Assembly (NCBI GenBank): GCA_038373885.1
Contig: JAWZYV010014429.1
Coordinates: 372,001 to 436,000, forward strand
Direction of reading: 5' to 3'
Length of the DNA: 64,000 nucleotides
Source: Cheiracanthium punctorium
Taxonomy: Eukaryota; Arthropoda; Arachnida; Araneae; Cheiracanthiidae
Shown: piece after piece, positions 11,031 to 23,111 of the stretch
Layout of the letters: every line of letters starts with the position of its first letter
Position numbering within the stretch: the first letter of the stretch is position 1
Made by a program: the position numbers and the translations under genes
The notes under the pieces: generated by a model
Database searches by the model: none
What the model was told of the DNA's origin: nothing
Seen by the model: only the letters and a program-made list of their open reading frames with translations

Positions 11031-11437
11031 CCCTTTGAGGCGCAACCCTTTCCCAATGCTGAAAAAAGGGGAGCCGTTGCCATCGCTCGACTTAACTACC
11101 AGCAAGATGGCAGACGATCGAAACGTTCATCGCGTGCCACAGATCTAGAGACCCTTTTTTGACGCAGCTGGCTGTGCAACGGATGCCCTTTTTTCAGCAT
11201 TGGGCAATCTGTCCAGCTGTTCTCGCATTCTTCCATTTTTCAGCAGATGTCAGTGCTGTTAAAAATAATCGTGACCATTTCTTTACGGGAAATGACGTGC
11301 TAAAAAGTAAAGGATTCTCGTGGAGCTATGTCTCCCGCAACTATTTTTATAGAGATCATATCTATTCTTCGTGACTGGCAGCAGTCAAAACGTCAGAGTT
11401 TGGTGTTCCCAGAGCGGGAACACTGCGCGTTAAAGGG
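11031..11437. mobile_element. piggyBac-like MITE, copy 1
   Basis: Starts CCCTTTGAGGCGCAACCC and ends AAAGGG followed by TTAA (11438-11441), the piggyBac signature; the left TTAA is not preserved (CAAA). Inside, CCCAATGCTGAAAAAAGGG (11052-11070) is inverted at 11186-11204, bracketing a block that reads GCCATCGCTCGACTTAACTA. Near the right end GTGTTCCC and GGGAACAC form a small hairpin. Related copies lie at 16285, 39228, 39690 and 43794. No transposase. Confidence 0.7.
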
Positions 11438-11625
11438 TTAAAGCTACTTGTCCTGCAAGTGAATCCGCAATTTCGTTACCTTGGTGCAAACATGTGATTG
11501 AACCCAATTTATGTGTATTTGTTTTGATGTGTGATGATTTAGGTGTAATATGGCCTGGACTGTTGGATTTTCAATTTGGGCATCCTGTAGGATTTTTCGG
11601 CCGAGTCGCTGTCGGAATGAATAAT
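11438..11625 (-). pseudogene. RNase H fragment of a non-LTR retrotransposon
   Basis: On the minus strand one frame reads IHINWVQSHV and, after a frameshift, GNEIADSLAGQVA. Together these match the RNase H signature (WV.SH..I.GNE.AD.LA) found at the C-terminus of ORF2 in I, R1, Jockey and LOA-type LINEs and in some LTR elements. Only about 60 codons survive. It ends at the TTAA where the piggyBac-like MITE inserted. It may be continuous with the coding-like segment at 9182-9400 once the two DNA transposons are removed. Confidence 0.6.
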
Positions 11626-13904
11626 TGCTGAATTGAATGAGGAGGAGAGAAGCAATTTTTAGTTCGAGTTATTGATGTATGCGGAAATATGTGGAATAAT
11701 ATCAAATTATTAATATATTACGCGATTACAACATTATAATATATTTTTTTTTAATCTGTAACTGGGGGCAGTGAAAGCTGAGAGTAATATTTATAGCTTC
11801 TAGAACTATAATTTCACCTCTAAATCATAGCGGAGAAGAAGGCTTTATGGAATAGTCGTGAAATGTGGAATACCGAGACTTCAGCTCTATTTCGTGCTGC
11901 TGTCACATGAGAATACTATGAACTACTCCTGAAAGACTTCCCATGATGCAGTGCAATGATACAGCCGCCTGTTGTTGTACTAATCACTACAAAACGAAGT
12001 GTGTTTTGTGATTTTCAAGAATTGTTAAGTTTTCAAACATTTTAAAACTTGTATGTATTTCAGTTGAAGATTGATGCTAAGCATAATTTATACTAAAAGA
12101 ATTGTAACGTGGTCTTTTTTTATATATATGTAACTTACAATGTTTTGTCCACCAGTTTCCAAAATAGCGTTTCGGGCATCATGGAATGCTAGGTAATCCT
12201 AAATTGGATTTCATGCCATCAGACAAAGAACTTTTAAACAAAGACAACGAAAAAAACGAACGAAAAATTTCTTCTTAAAGAAACGATGGATAATTCAGAT
12301 TCAATGCTTCAGCCATTCTCCATCTCTTTATCATGACTGTACCAGAACAGAGAAAGCAGATTATATTCTGTTACTTTTGTAAACAGACTCGAAGCAGTAA
12401 TGACTTGCATATAATCTTAAAAGTGTGGTTTTTATAGTTAAAAATAACTATTTTTCATGAAGTCGAATTAGTTTTTCAAAGATTTAAACCACCTATTTCA
12501 CATTACAAAAATTTCATATTAACCACCATTTGTGGCTTTTTTAAAATAAATTTTCTTGTAAGAACAAAATAAATAGTATTTTTTTAAGTGACAGTACAAA
12601 AAACAAGCATAAAAAATACAGAAAAAAAACATATACAATAAATACAATATGTCAAACTTCATCAGAGGGATATCGGTGCAAAAATAGTTATAGGCTTCTG
12701 TTCCTTCTATTTCTATATATATATTATGCTATTTTGCTTCAAATTTTCTTATTGAATTTTAAAATTTAAAGTAATCTGTTACTGTTGTTTTCTTCCAAAA
12801 TTTAAATATTTAGTTCTTCAATATGTGCATGACACTTGTATTTTCATAGGAAAGTTATCTTGCCTGAAAGTAAATGATTCGCACATTTTTTGTCGTCCTG
12901 ACATGACTTTTTTTGTCTTGCATTCATAAATATAATTCATTACTATATGGCACAGAGAACAATACCATGTAAAACGTTATACTTCTCAAAAAAAAATTAT
13001 TTCACTATAGATAAAAATGCTGTTAAATAAATTTTTGCTTCGTTTGATGCAGTCTTTCAACGGGATGTATAATAAAAATAATAAAATATGACTGATAAAG
13101 GATTCATATTTACATTTACACCCTGTATTTTATTCGTTATCGGACGTCCCGTAGGAGAACCCAACAAATGCTTTATTGCTCAAGTGTACAGAATACTTTC
13201 TGAAATCGGTATTCATGTATTGCAAGCACGTATCGCATGCAGTGCTGTTTGATGTAGCAGCGTCTCAAACGAGGAAGTGAATGTATTCAGCAGCCGAGTT
13301 GACAATTGCACACTTTATAGGGCTATTTATAGCCTCTTTATTACAAGTGTTCAAACATCATTTGCCTAAAGGAGGATGTCTAAAACTAATTTGGAAGAGA
13401 TTAGTTCAACATTCTAGTATACTGGGATAAATTGCCCCTGCATATATTTCTGATTAGTATAATTAAAGTAGCAGGAATTCGGTGTGCTAACTAGTACCAA
13501 GTATTTTGCATGAAAATAATGATAGGATTTTCTAACCAGTGAGAGACGGATTAGCTGCTGAGTAAGATATGTGAGTGATACTTTTAATTAATTTACTCCC
13601 TTTTAGAGCTAGGTCGATGTTTATTTCAAACCGGGAAAACGTGCAAACAAGAGTCGTATTTTTCATTTTCTTTTTTAAATTTCAAGAAAGATAAATAGGG
13701 ACCATTCATTTCTAATGATACACTTTCTTGGATAATGAAGCAAGGGTGACAAATAGCGCCGAATTGCGGATTATGATGTATTGTCAAGCATATTGAAGCA
13801 AGACTAACACGGCTTATTTATGGATTACGATGCATATTCCAACATAATGAAATAAGAATGATAAATAGATGTGACACATTAGTTCTGCACTTTCGACATA
13901 ATAA
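11626..13904. other. AT-rich intergenic stretch
   Basis: I see no coding frame above background, no tRNA-like structure and no element ends in these 2.3 kb. Confidence 0.5.
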
Positions 13905-14006
13905 CCCAGATAGCACACATAGGTTCTCTGAACGTCTATCAACGTTCTTCGTCTATTAATTCTGATCGATTATAAACGCTCAGAGAACGTGTGTGTGTTG
14001 TCTGGG
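13905..14006. mobile_element. Foldback MITE, CCCAGA family, member 2
   Basis: The 102-bp unit runs from CCCAGATAGCACACATAGG to GTGTGTGTTGTCTGGG. Arms share GTTCTCTGAACGTCTAT-type sequence with member 1 at 1876-1975. The hairpin is less perfect than in member 1. No duplication longer than a few bases is evident. Confidence 0.7.
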
Positions 14007-16284
14007 AAAGGAAGAAAGGCAAATAAGGCCGTCGCATGGATTATGATACCCTCTTCTAATATATACTGCTTTAACATGTATTTAAAATAAGAAAGTGTTT
14101 CAGATTTTTCAACATAGGATTACGTTCCTCCATAATGGTCCTATGTGTGATATCCCTATTAAAATTTCATATTATAAGGCATGATGCGTTTCCAATCCAG
14201 AAGGTGAAATGATATCTTATTTTAACAGCCAAATCTGTGACATCTTCAACGTTCTATAGTCTCTTTAACTTCTCTCAAATCTTAATCTATAATTTAATTA
14301 CAAATGCGCTTTAAATAATGAACTAAAAATGCCCTCAAATGTACTTTAAAAACAATGCATTTTGAATACGACCATTTAAATGCTTAATCTAGCAATCCTT
14401 ATATCATTTTATTTATTTAAATCTTAAGAAAAAAAGTCCATTGGGGTAATATCAAGAGCTGTTCCGAAATGATTGAAAACTCAAATTGCGAATTTGTTCA
14501 GATTATAACGCAGCTTATCATTCTCACTCATTTTTCATATCAAGACGGAAAACTTTTAGCAGCAAAAAACAAAAAACATCACTTTGTCAGCTATAATACT
14601 AAGTTTATAAACATGAAAATAAAGAAAAATCGTTAAAAATTAAGGAATGAATTAACACTTTTTTGTTATACTTTTTTATGTTCGTTAGAAATTATAAGTC
14701 TATCGGCTCAATGGCGTAAATTTGTATCGTATTCAAACAATCAAGAACAGATATTTTTATTTTTAATTATAAGATTTCTACTTTTTCAGTATTTACGAAG
14801 GGTATTGTGGCTGTCACTTAAACGTGACATTATTAATTTTTTTCTTAATTTTTAAAACATTAATCAGAATAGATTCTGCTATTTTCGATACTGCACATTC
14901 TGTATATTCAAGTCTCCACAGTGAAATAAATTTCTGCCTTGTTTATTACAGCCAGACTCAGTATGAAACTTAAAAATACAATGTGAAAAGTTGATCTTTC
15001 TCTCATTTCGGTTTTATCAATAATTCTAGGTGAAAAAGGAACAAACTTCATTAGTATCTTTCTTTCAATTTTTTTTTTGTAGTTGTTGATGATGATGCTG
15101 TTGTAAGCAGAATAAATATGAACTATGGAGTCAGTAGAAAAAGTCCACAGTGTATGCAAAGCAAAAAGAAAAAAAAAAGGAAAAAAAACCACTGTTGTTG
15201 ATCTTATCAAAGTTTATCATACCTCTCTGTCTAAGTTCACTCTTTATAAATGAACTCAATTACTTGTAAGATAAGCAGAGATTAATGATCGTAGATTGAT
15301 GTATAGATTGATCGTCGCGTAGCTTACTTTTATCGCTTCCACAAAATTGGCGTGGCGTGGGAATCTAGCGTTTATTTAGACAATAATTGACACTCAAACT
15401 TTGGATCTCGGACATTCTGGGCTTGCCGCCTTTCCCAAACTATTCATTGATCATTTGAAAAATAATATATTAACGATTGTGTTCTCCAACTATTTAAATC
15501 CACGATAGTCCATAAACTGTCTCTTTCTCTCCCAATCTCCACTGCATTACAATTCACAATTTACAAATAATTCTGTACGCTATTTCACATGCGTCATAAA
15601 TTAAGTGTCAGAATTTAATTTATTTCGCGAATATTCTCTGTTTAATTGTTATATTAATTTCACTTTTTGTATGGAATTATTTATATATATATTTATATAT
15701 ATCCTGTAGTTGATTCTATTTCTTTTATTCATTATCTGAAACCGGTAGAAAAGGAAAAAAGTTTGAATAAGAAATGCAGAAAACATTTTGACTCATGATA
15801 AATGCATCTAATGCAAAAAGAATATTCCTAAAAACTAATATTTTTCATGTTGGAGATGTCATAAAAAAAGGAACATTATTAGCATTATGTTTCAGAAAGA
15901 AAGTCATAAGTAGATATGTTACGTATACAGTAGTTAAACATTAATGTTGTTTGTGCGACTATCCACAAATTTCTGCATAAAACCGAATTCCCTCCACAAG
16001 TCGCTTTTCACACGTAAAAGCGTACTTAAAAAAATCGCTTAAAATTAAAAATTAATGTATAGTGTCGAAACGGTATCGTTTACGGAATGAAAAAACTTTC
16101 CAGTAATGCAACGATAAAAATAGTTCAGTCGATACTAGGCGATATATGCGAAAAATTTTTTGGAACAAGTCATTCTATGAAATAAAAGGAAAAAAAAAAT
16201 AAAAGACGTTTAAATGGATAAACTTTCAGCTTGATCGGACGGCAGGACGTGGGAGGAATTCGTAAACAAATTTTGAAATGGTAC
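14007..16284. other. AT-rich intergenic stretch
   Basis: No feature was recognised. A 100-codon minus-strand open frame at 14908-15210 is rich in Lys, Ile and Phe codons, as expected from AT-rich sequence, and shows no motif. Confidence 0.5.
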
Positions 16285-16474
16285 GATATATGGCAACGAG
16301 ACCCTTTTTTGAAGCAGCTGGCTGAACGGCACAGCCAGCTGCATCAAAAAGGGTCTCAAGATCTGTGGCACGCGATGAACGTTTCGATCGTCCGCCATCT
16401 TGCTGGTAGTTAAGTCGAGCGATGACAACGGCTGCCCTTTTTTCAGCATTGGGAAAGGGTTGCGTCTCAAAGGG
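16285..16474 (-). mobile_element. piggyBac-like MITE, copy 2 (partial)
   Basis: On the minus strand it starts TTAA (16475-16478) then CCCTTTGAGACGCAACCC, followed by the CAATGCTGAAAAAAGGG motif and the GCTCGACTTAACTACCAGCA block, in the same order as copy 1. Further in, AGACCC...GCAGCTGGCTG forms its own palindrome at about 16300-16360. The other terminus is missing. Confidence 0.7.
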
Positions 16475-16478
16475 TTAA

Positions 16479-17201
16479 ATAATTTTTAATATATTTGGCA
16501 GAACTTTGTGGGTTGAGAAAATTTCATTGAAAAGTTTTCAGTTTAACGCCTATATTCCACAACTTCTTCCAATAACACTGAAAAAAAATCCTCTTGACAT
16601 CTAGAAAATAACTGAAGGAATTAGAATTTATGAGTCGATGTACTCCCTGTAAATACTAGATCATAGAGCGAGACACTTTTGAACCCACTTATCCAATTTT
16701 TAGAGCTCTCCTCTATAATCTGGTGCTTATACCCAGATGAAAATATCTGTAAATTGCTGCGTACCCAAGGGGGTAGACTCACAAACGGTAATTCTAGTGC
16801 TTCAAAAATTGAACGCTAATTTCTCGTTACACAAACCAACCATTCTGCTGAGATTAACTAGACGGACTAGAAATTCTTGACCATTTCGTCTATACCAATC
16901 GTGTGTATCACCTACATGCATAATTTAATGATCTATTCTTCCAGTTTTGGGACATAGAAAGCGGCCGTCTATTCGTCCGACATGAGAGCAGTAATTTGTT
17001 TTTCTCCCCGTGTAACTTGATTGTTTTCCCATTTTAAAAACGAGTACAATAAGAATCACTTTCCAACATTGTGAAAATAATTGGATTATAGTGAGGTTTC
17101 TGTAATGTTTCCAACGTTTTAAACTATTCATTTCATTCTCTAAACTTGCCTACTTTTCAATTGCAAGAAGTACAAACTTCAAAGCATTGAGTTTCTTTCT
17201 T

Positions 17202-17237
<36 letters not shown>

Positions 17238-17784
17238 AGACCCGTTTTGCAGTTACTAAGAGATGTTTTCTGATAAATCATTTGTCTGACGTCAAATATC
17301 GTCCTTCGAGAAAAGCATTTTTCTTTCAGAGCCATCTGAAATGTTTAACAACTTTAAATATTTGCACTTCTTCTGAAAAGGACATATCATCATGTAGCAA
17401 GAACAGAATTCAATATTCTGACGGTTTGTGACAAACATAATTTTTATCTACAATTCCCCTTCTCCCTTTCCGTTGTAGATATATTTTGTATATGAATAAT
17501 CTGTTTTGCATGATTGCAAAAGGCGTCAATATGGAAGTAGGGGAAGGGAAAAATGATCCATTCTTTATTATTCCTTTCAGGATGATCGAGGGGAAAAAAA
17601 AAGAAAGAAATTTAAATGGTATTCCGCCTCAAAACAACTAGTTTCATCGAAGAATTCATGGTCTAAAATGAAATTAATTAAATTGTACGCCACACCTGTT
17701 AGAATAGTTGCAAGCTGGAGTACTTTCAAAGAGCTGCCATTGGTGACTTGTGGCTTTTATTATCTAAAGTAGATATGTTTGCGG
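16479..17784. other. AT-rich stretch with a poly-A tract
   Basis: A tract of about 28 A lies at 17207-17234. No gene or element border was recognised. Confidence 0.5.
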
Positions 17785-18490
17785 TTTTTACTTCCTTGTA
17801 CGGAGTATAAGGAAGTAATGTTATGGAAAAAACACTCAAATTACTGGTGTTAAACGATAAAGTAAATAAAAAACTTTGTATAAAAACACACATAAGATGT
17901 TATAGGTAAGAAGATTGGACACATCCCTGGACAGATCCCTCGGATTGGACAGAGGAAGATTGGACACATCCCTGTGTTCCTTGCAACGAAGGGCTTGGAC
18001 TGACGAAGGCCAAAACAATTTTTGGTCGAAACGTGCGTATCTTCTAACCTATAACATCTTATGTGTGTTTTTTACAAAGTTTTATATTTGCTTTGAAGTA
18101 ATGTTATGCCGAAAAATTTCGGGTGCCAAATTTCGACCCCCCCAAAAAATAATTTTGATTACCTCTAAATTTACTTTTAAGAATTTTTTCGATGCATATC
18201 TTCGTACGTTAGGATGCACGCTCATATAAATGCGTCTGTAATTCATTTTGACCAACGGCGAGTCTATTTTGACCATTTTTCCATGCCGTCTGTACGTACT
18301 TATGTACGTATGTATGTAACTCGCATATCTCAAAAACTATTGATCGTAGAATGTTGAAACTTTATATTTAGGATTCTTGTAACAAGTAGTTGTGCATCCC
18401 CCTTTTGGTCCCAACCGACTGGATAGTTTATCTACAGGACCGCCAAAAGTTTCGAAATACATTACGCTCTGTGGGCCGAAATTCATTAAA
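17785..18490. repeat. Unclassified repeat with a palindromic head, split by a hairpin element
   Basis: TACTTCCTTGTAC...AAGGAAGTA at about 17789-17818 forms a small palindrome, and the sequence resumes after the nested hairpin element at 18095 with GCCGAAAAATTTCGGGTGCC. TACGTACTTATGTACGTATG occurs near 18294. The family was not identified. Confidence 0.35.
17826..18094 (-). mobile_element. Hairpin retroelement with 33-nt tail, copy 2 (Penelope-like candidate)
   Basis: The 14-bp direct repeat GAAGTAATGTTATG flanks it (17812-17825 and 18095-18108). Inverted arms start at 17859 and end at 18094 and share CACACATAAGATGTTATAGG. The 33-nt tail is 17826-17858; its complement matches the copy 1 tail (ACACCAG(T)TATTTGGAGTG-like), so this copy lies in the opposite orientation. 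CTGACGA (18000-18006), a GGCCAAAA/TTTTGGTC stem and GAAAC (18028-18032) form a hammerhead-like core, followed by ACGTGCGTA, a possible 3-bp stem III and cleavage triplet. A 17-bp direct repeat (GATTGGACACATCCCTG) is internal. Confidence 0.65.
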
Positions 18491-18885
18491 GCGTATTTTA
18501 GAGGTATTAGGCTATTTCAAACGACTCAGAGGTGATAATTGTTGTTAAGGGTTACGAAATGAATTTCTCCATCGAAAAAAGTGTCTTTATCATTTATAGT
18601 TCTGCTACAGGAACACTCAAAAGATTTCCAACACTTTACGGTCAATGGCAGTTTTAGGGACATTCATCCATTTCAAGTATAATACCGTCATACCATATAG
18701 TTAGGTAATAGAACCGACGCAATCGATCCGAACGCAATAACGATATCAACCGTAAAGTAGCAATTCGTTACTTCGAGTCTGAATGATTATCCGCATCTCA
18801 GTAACGAATACATACGGTTTGCTACAGCTCTAGTGGTCATTTACTACTCTGGCTATCACCAAAATCTCGCGAACTATCTCAAGCT

Positions 18886-18990
18886 TTTCGGCTTTTGATG
18901 GAATATCGCCAAATGAAGTGTCAAAAGCAAATCTTTCAAACTGAACCCAGCTTGGCGATATTGATATATTTGGCTAGAAATCGCTCAACC
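18886..18990. repeat. Diverged dispersed repeat, copy 1
   Basis: Shares AAGCTTTTC, the TTTTGA word, a GCCA word and AGCTTGGCGATATT in the same order with 20674-20780; the two look clearly homologous but diverged. The family is unknown. Confidence 0.45.
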
Positions 18991-20673
18991 TTAGTATTAC
19001 TGCAATATTTTATCTCTTTCAAACAAAATAAGTTTAGATGAAGTGCACCGAAAATATTTTTGATTTAACAGATGTGCAAGGAAGTCATGTGTTGTCCACA
19101 TCAGATTTTTTTTTCTTTCTTACCGATGTTACATTAGCAGGCAGGGTGGTCTTTTTCTCCGATAAATCTCAATAGTAACGCTGTTTTAACGTTTGCAGAA
19201 TGGGCGTTTATTTTTAGAGCATGCACCCATTCAATTGTTTCTATTAGTGAGGACTATCGTCTGTTAAAGGTTTTCCCTTTTTGTCCCCTGGTATAATTTC
19301 CAAAATAAGTCACATGAAAATTTTTCAAAGACAATTTCAAATCAAAATATTCCTACAACAGTAGTTTTCTTCTTGGTATACGTATATATAACTAAAATTG
19401 TAGTTGTAAAATTACTGTTAATGTGCTGTGTGAGCAGAAAAAAAAGAGAGAGACAGAGAGAAATAAAAAGTTTAATGGAAAGTATGATTAGAATTTATGT
19501 ATCATTAATTTATACAAGTTATTATTTCAAAAAATTGCACGCAGTGTTGTTTTCCGCGCAATATCTGACTGGTTCTAGTAAGCAACACTGGGGTCCTATT
19601 CTCCCTCAATTACGTCTTTCAACAACAATCCTTTGTCACTGCCCTGCTTTGAGGAGGAGCATTAAGTATTCCTTGTGATTGTCTAGATGAGGTAAAGCTA
19701 GTTTTAAAAAGTGGATAGGTCAGTCTTGTACTAACTACCGAATGAGAAAAGTTGTAGTCTAACAGCAGACTGGAGGCTAACAAATGGCAAAGAATTTTTA
19801 CGGCTGCGCCATTTGAAAGATGAAAGTAAAGAAGTCGTCAAATGGGGGCTCAATTGTGAGTTAAACACTTACAATACCCCCCCTTTCTTGTGTTTCCTTA
19901 AAAGTTTCCTTAACTTTTTGTAAAATAACATCAACTTCATATTTTATTTTGTGTCATTTCCTGGATTCTCAAAGAAAGTTAAGATCATTCTTGCGTACAA
20001 TTCCTTTTGTATAACGCAAAGACAGTCATATTCTTCCTGAAGCATTCGTCTATACAACTTATGTAACTCGCTTCCTTACAATGAAAAATATCTTTGATGA
20101 GAAATAAAAGTAAGAAAAACAGGCATAATGCATTTTTCCCCCGGGCAAATAAATTCCAAGGGAAAATAAACGAGCGTTGAACGTCCGTAACAAAAAATGC
20201 ATCCCGACTCTATTCATCGCGTGGGTGTAAAGAATAAACATGATACGGAGGTTATCGATTAAAATGCATGCTCCGATCGTGTCCTACTAGAGAACAATTG
20301 CTTTCATGTAACCAATTTAATTGCATCCCAGCAGTCCTGCGAGAAAAATATCTTGTTCATTAAAATGACAAGTTTTGTTGAGATAGCTTTCTCTACACAA
20401 ACAGTAATTGTATTTTTTCCATTCAGTGTATCTCACTCACTAATGGTGATGGTATAGTAAATGGACGTTTATAAAAAAAAAAAAAAAGTTTTCAAAAACT
20501 ATTATTGGTTTTGAATGTAAAATGAGGAAAATCAGAAAAACCTACTCACTTGAAAAACACAAATAAAATAGAAATTTATATAAAAGTTTTTATTGAGTTA
20601 TTTTCCTACTAAACTTTCTAATCACGTCGACCACGGCAAGGTGCCTCCCTCAAAAATTGGGCCTAAAGTCTCC
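18991..20673. other. AT-rich intergenic stretch
   Basis: No recognisable gene or element border. Confidence 0.5.
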
Positions 20674-20780
20674 AAGCTTTTCTACTTTTGACGATATGAC
20701 GCCACATGTGTCCCCAGATAATGTCTCCAAAACTGAAGCTAGCTTGGCGATATTTGCAATATTTAGCAAGAAATCGAGAA
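20674..20780. repeat. Diverged dispersed repeat, copy 2
   Basis: Partner of 18886-18990. A 108-codon open frame begins just before it, but its translation shows no known motif and the repeat explains the slightly higher GC. Confidence 0.45.
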
Positions 20781-21679
20781 AACCTGATGTGATGACATTA
20801 AAATTTCGTAGTTTTAATAAGAATTTTACAGATTCCCAAATCGACCTCTATTTAATCAATTTACATGCAGCAAAATTGGAAAATGATTTCTACAGCGCGT
20901 GGAACATTAATTTTAGACTAATAAGCATAAGAACATCAAATCTCTCAATATCCATCTTTGCTCGATACCGGTACATTGTATAAGGGGAACATTTATATTT
21001 TCATTAATTGTTTGGACAAAGCGAGAAACGCGTGTTGCGTATTATTACATATTATTTTTAACACAAGAATAATTTTAAAATACTTAGTTTGTCAAAAATT
21101 CATATAAAGCAAAATAATGAAATCCTTTCTGCAAATGCAAAATTTTTATTTATTGCTTTGCCATTAAACGCAGTATTAAGCTTTCTAAAATAGTCAATAA
21201 GTTATTACATATTAGGATTAGGTAAGTACTATGCAGCTACGACTACTATAGCATCGGTTATATTATTAATCTTCAAAACGGACTCATAGTACTAAGTGCT
21301 GGTATAAATAGTTTGAGCATCCAGTGAACGATGAAAAATAAAAAACAAAAAATATCAGAAGACTAGCTGACCCGGCAAACGTTGTTTTGCCATATAAACT
21401 ATTCCTAGGATTATTTTAGTAGAAAGAAATGATTAACTTATTTTAAGTGTGTGAGGATGTGGTATATGAGTGGAAGAGGCATGGAGCGCTGTGAACGATG
21501 CTGGAATATAAAAATAACACAATGCCAAACATTTATATTTTTAATTCATTGTAATTTATTCTTTAAATTTATATATATCGCAAATTACAATATTTTTACT
21601 AAAAAATCTGGAGTGACTCCACTCGACTTTCCGAACACTTACGATTAAGATCATTACCAAGCATTTAAATAAATTTTAA

Positions 21680-22905
21680 TTGATGAATAATTCAAACATA
21701 TATACCAAATTGAAACTCAATCGAATGCACAGTTTAAACGCTTGCGCACTTTCAAGAATTTCTCCCCATATGCCATTATGCCATAATATAAAAGAAATTT
21801 TTGTCGTAGCCCTGTAGAAAAAAACTATAAGTCTTATACACACCAAAATCAATACCGGTCTTAAGATGGTGATTTATAACATATATATCCAATTTCAGAT
21901 CAGTCGAAGCTACCGTTTAAACGCTAGCGCACTTTCAAGAATTTCTCCCCATATGCCATTATGCCATAATATAAAAGAAATTTTTGTCGTAGCCCTGTAT
22001 AAAAACTATAAGTCTTATACACACCAAAATCAATACCGGTCTTAACCCTCTGAGCGTCTTGGGAATGGGCAAATAATGTAAAGTTGTTTTCACTGCAAAA
22101 TTTTCATGCATCTTTAAAATTATTTAAAAAATAAAATTTTGATAGGAAGATTTGTAATTATTAAAAAGTTAACTTCTAAAATACCCATAAGCTTTAATAT
22201 CGAAATATATTTTATGATGCCTTGGTGTTATAAATAATTTAAATTATAGATGCATTGCAGTGAAAACTGGAATGCATGAACGGGATTTTACGTCTCAGCC
22301 GCTTGGAGGGTTAAGATGGTGATTGATAACATATATACCCAATTTCAGCTCAATCGAAGGTACCGTTTAAACGCTAGCGTACTTTCAAGAATTTCCCCCG
22401 ATAGGCAATAATGTAAGAGAAATCTTTGTCGTAGCCCTGTAGAAAAACTATAAGTCCTATACATACCAAAATCAATACGGGTCTTGCGACGGTGGTTTAT
22501 AACGTATATACCCAATTTGAGCTCAATCGAATCTACCGTTTAAACGCTAGCGCACTTTCAAGAATTTCCCCCCATAGGCCATAATGTAAGAGAAATCTTT
22601 GTCGTAGCCCTGTAGAAAAACTATAAGTCCTATACACACCAAAATCAATACCGGTCTTGCGACGGAGGTTTATAACATATATACCCAATTTGAGCTCAAT
22701 CGAATCTACCGTTTAAACGCTAGCGCACTTTCAAGAAATTCCTCCCATAGGCCATAATGTAAAAGAAATCTTTGTCGTAGCCCTCTAGAAAGAAAAACTA
22801 TAAGTCCTATACACACCAAAATCAATACCGGTCTTGCGACGGTGGTTTATGACATACATATCCAATTTGAGCTCAATCGAATGCTCCGTTCAGGAGCTAT
22901 CGTGT
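21680..22905. repeat. Tandem array of ~173-183-bp units inside the Helitron
   Basis: The word GTCGTAGCCCT recurs at about 21803, 21986, 22428, 22601 and 22774. Spacings are 183, 442, 173 and 173; the 442 contains a 269-bp insertion (265-bp MITE plus TTAA), leaving 173. Each unit carries CCGTTTAAACGCTAGCG, TCTCCCCATA-like words and CACCAAAATCAATAC. The array ends beside a short CA run (22910-22931). Confidence 0.85.
22046..22310. mobile_element. piggyBac-type MITE with TTAA duplication, nested in the tandem array
   Basis: TTAA at 22042-22045 and 22311-22314 flank ends CCCTCTGAGCGTCT and, inverted, CCCTCCAAGCGGCT. The empty site, GTCTTAAGATGGTG, survives in a neighbouring array unit (about 21857), which proves a clean insertion at TTAA. 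GCATTGCAGTGAAAACT-like sequence lies inverted near both ends. Confidence 0.88.
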
Positions 22906-23111
22906 TCACTCACACACACACACACACACATCTCGTAAAAATAGCATAAATGGATTCAGATCAAAATTGATTCAGATTCAAAACGTGTAAAAACACCAAA
23001 ATCTCCAAGTCGAATTTTTTCATGATTACAATAATTTCCTTACATGGTACATCTTCGAAAAGTAAAAATAATATCAATCCCTTAACGCAATAGAGTGTAC
23101 AATATTTTTTG

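Noticed and set aside
17207..17234. A poly(A) tail of a processed retrogene
   Set aside because: No coding remnant or target duplication was found on either side.
21680..22905. A CRISPR-like array of repeats
   Set aside because: Units are 173-183 bp and nearly identical throughout, without short repeats separated by unique spacers; the context is a eukaryotic Helitron.
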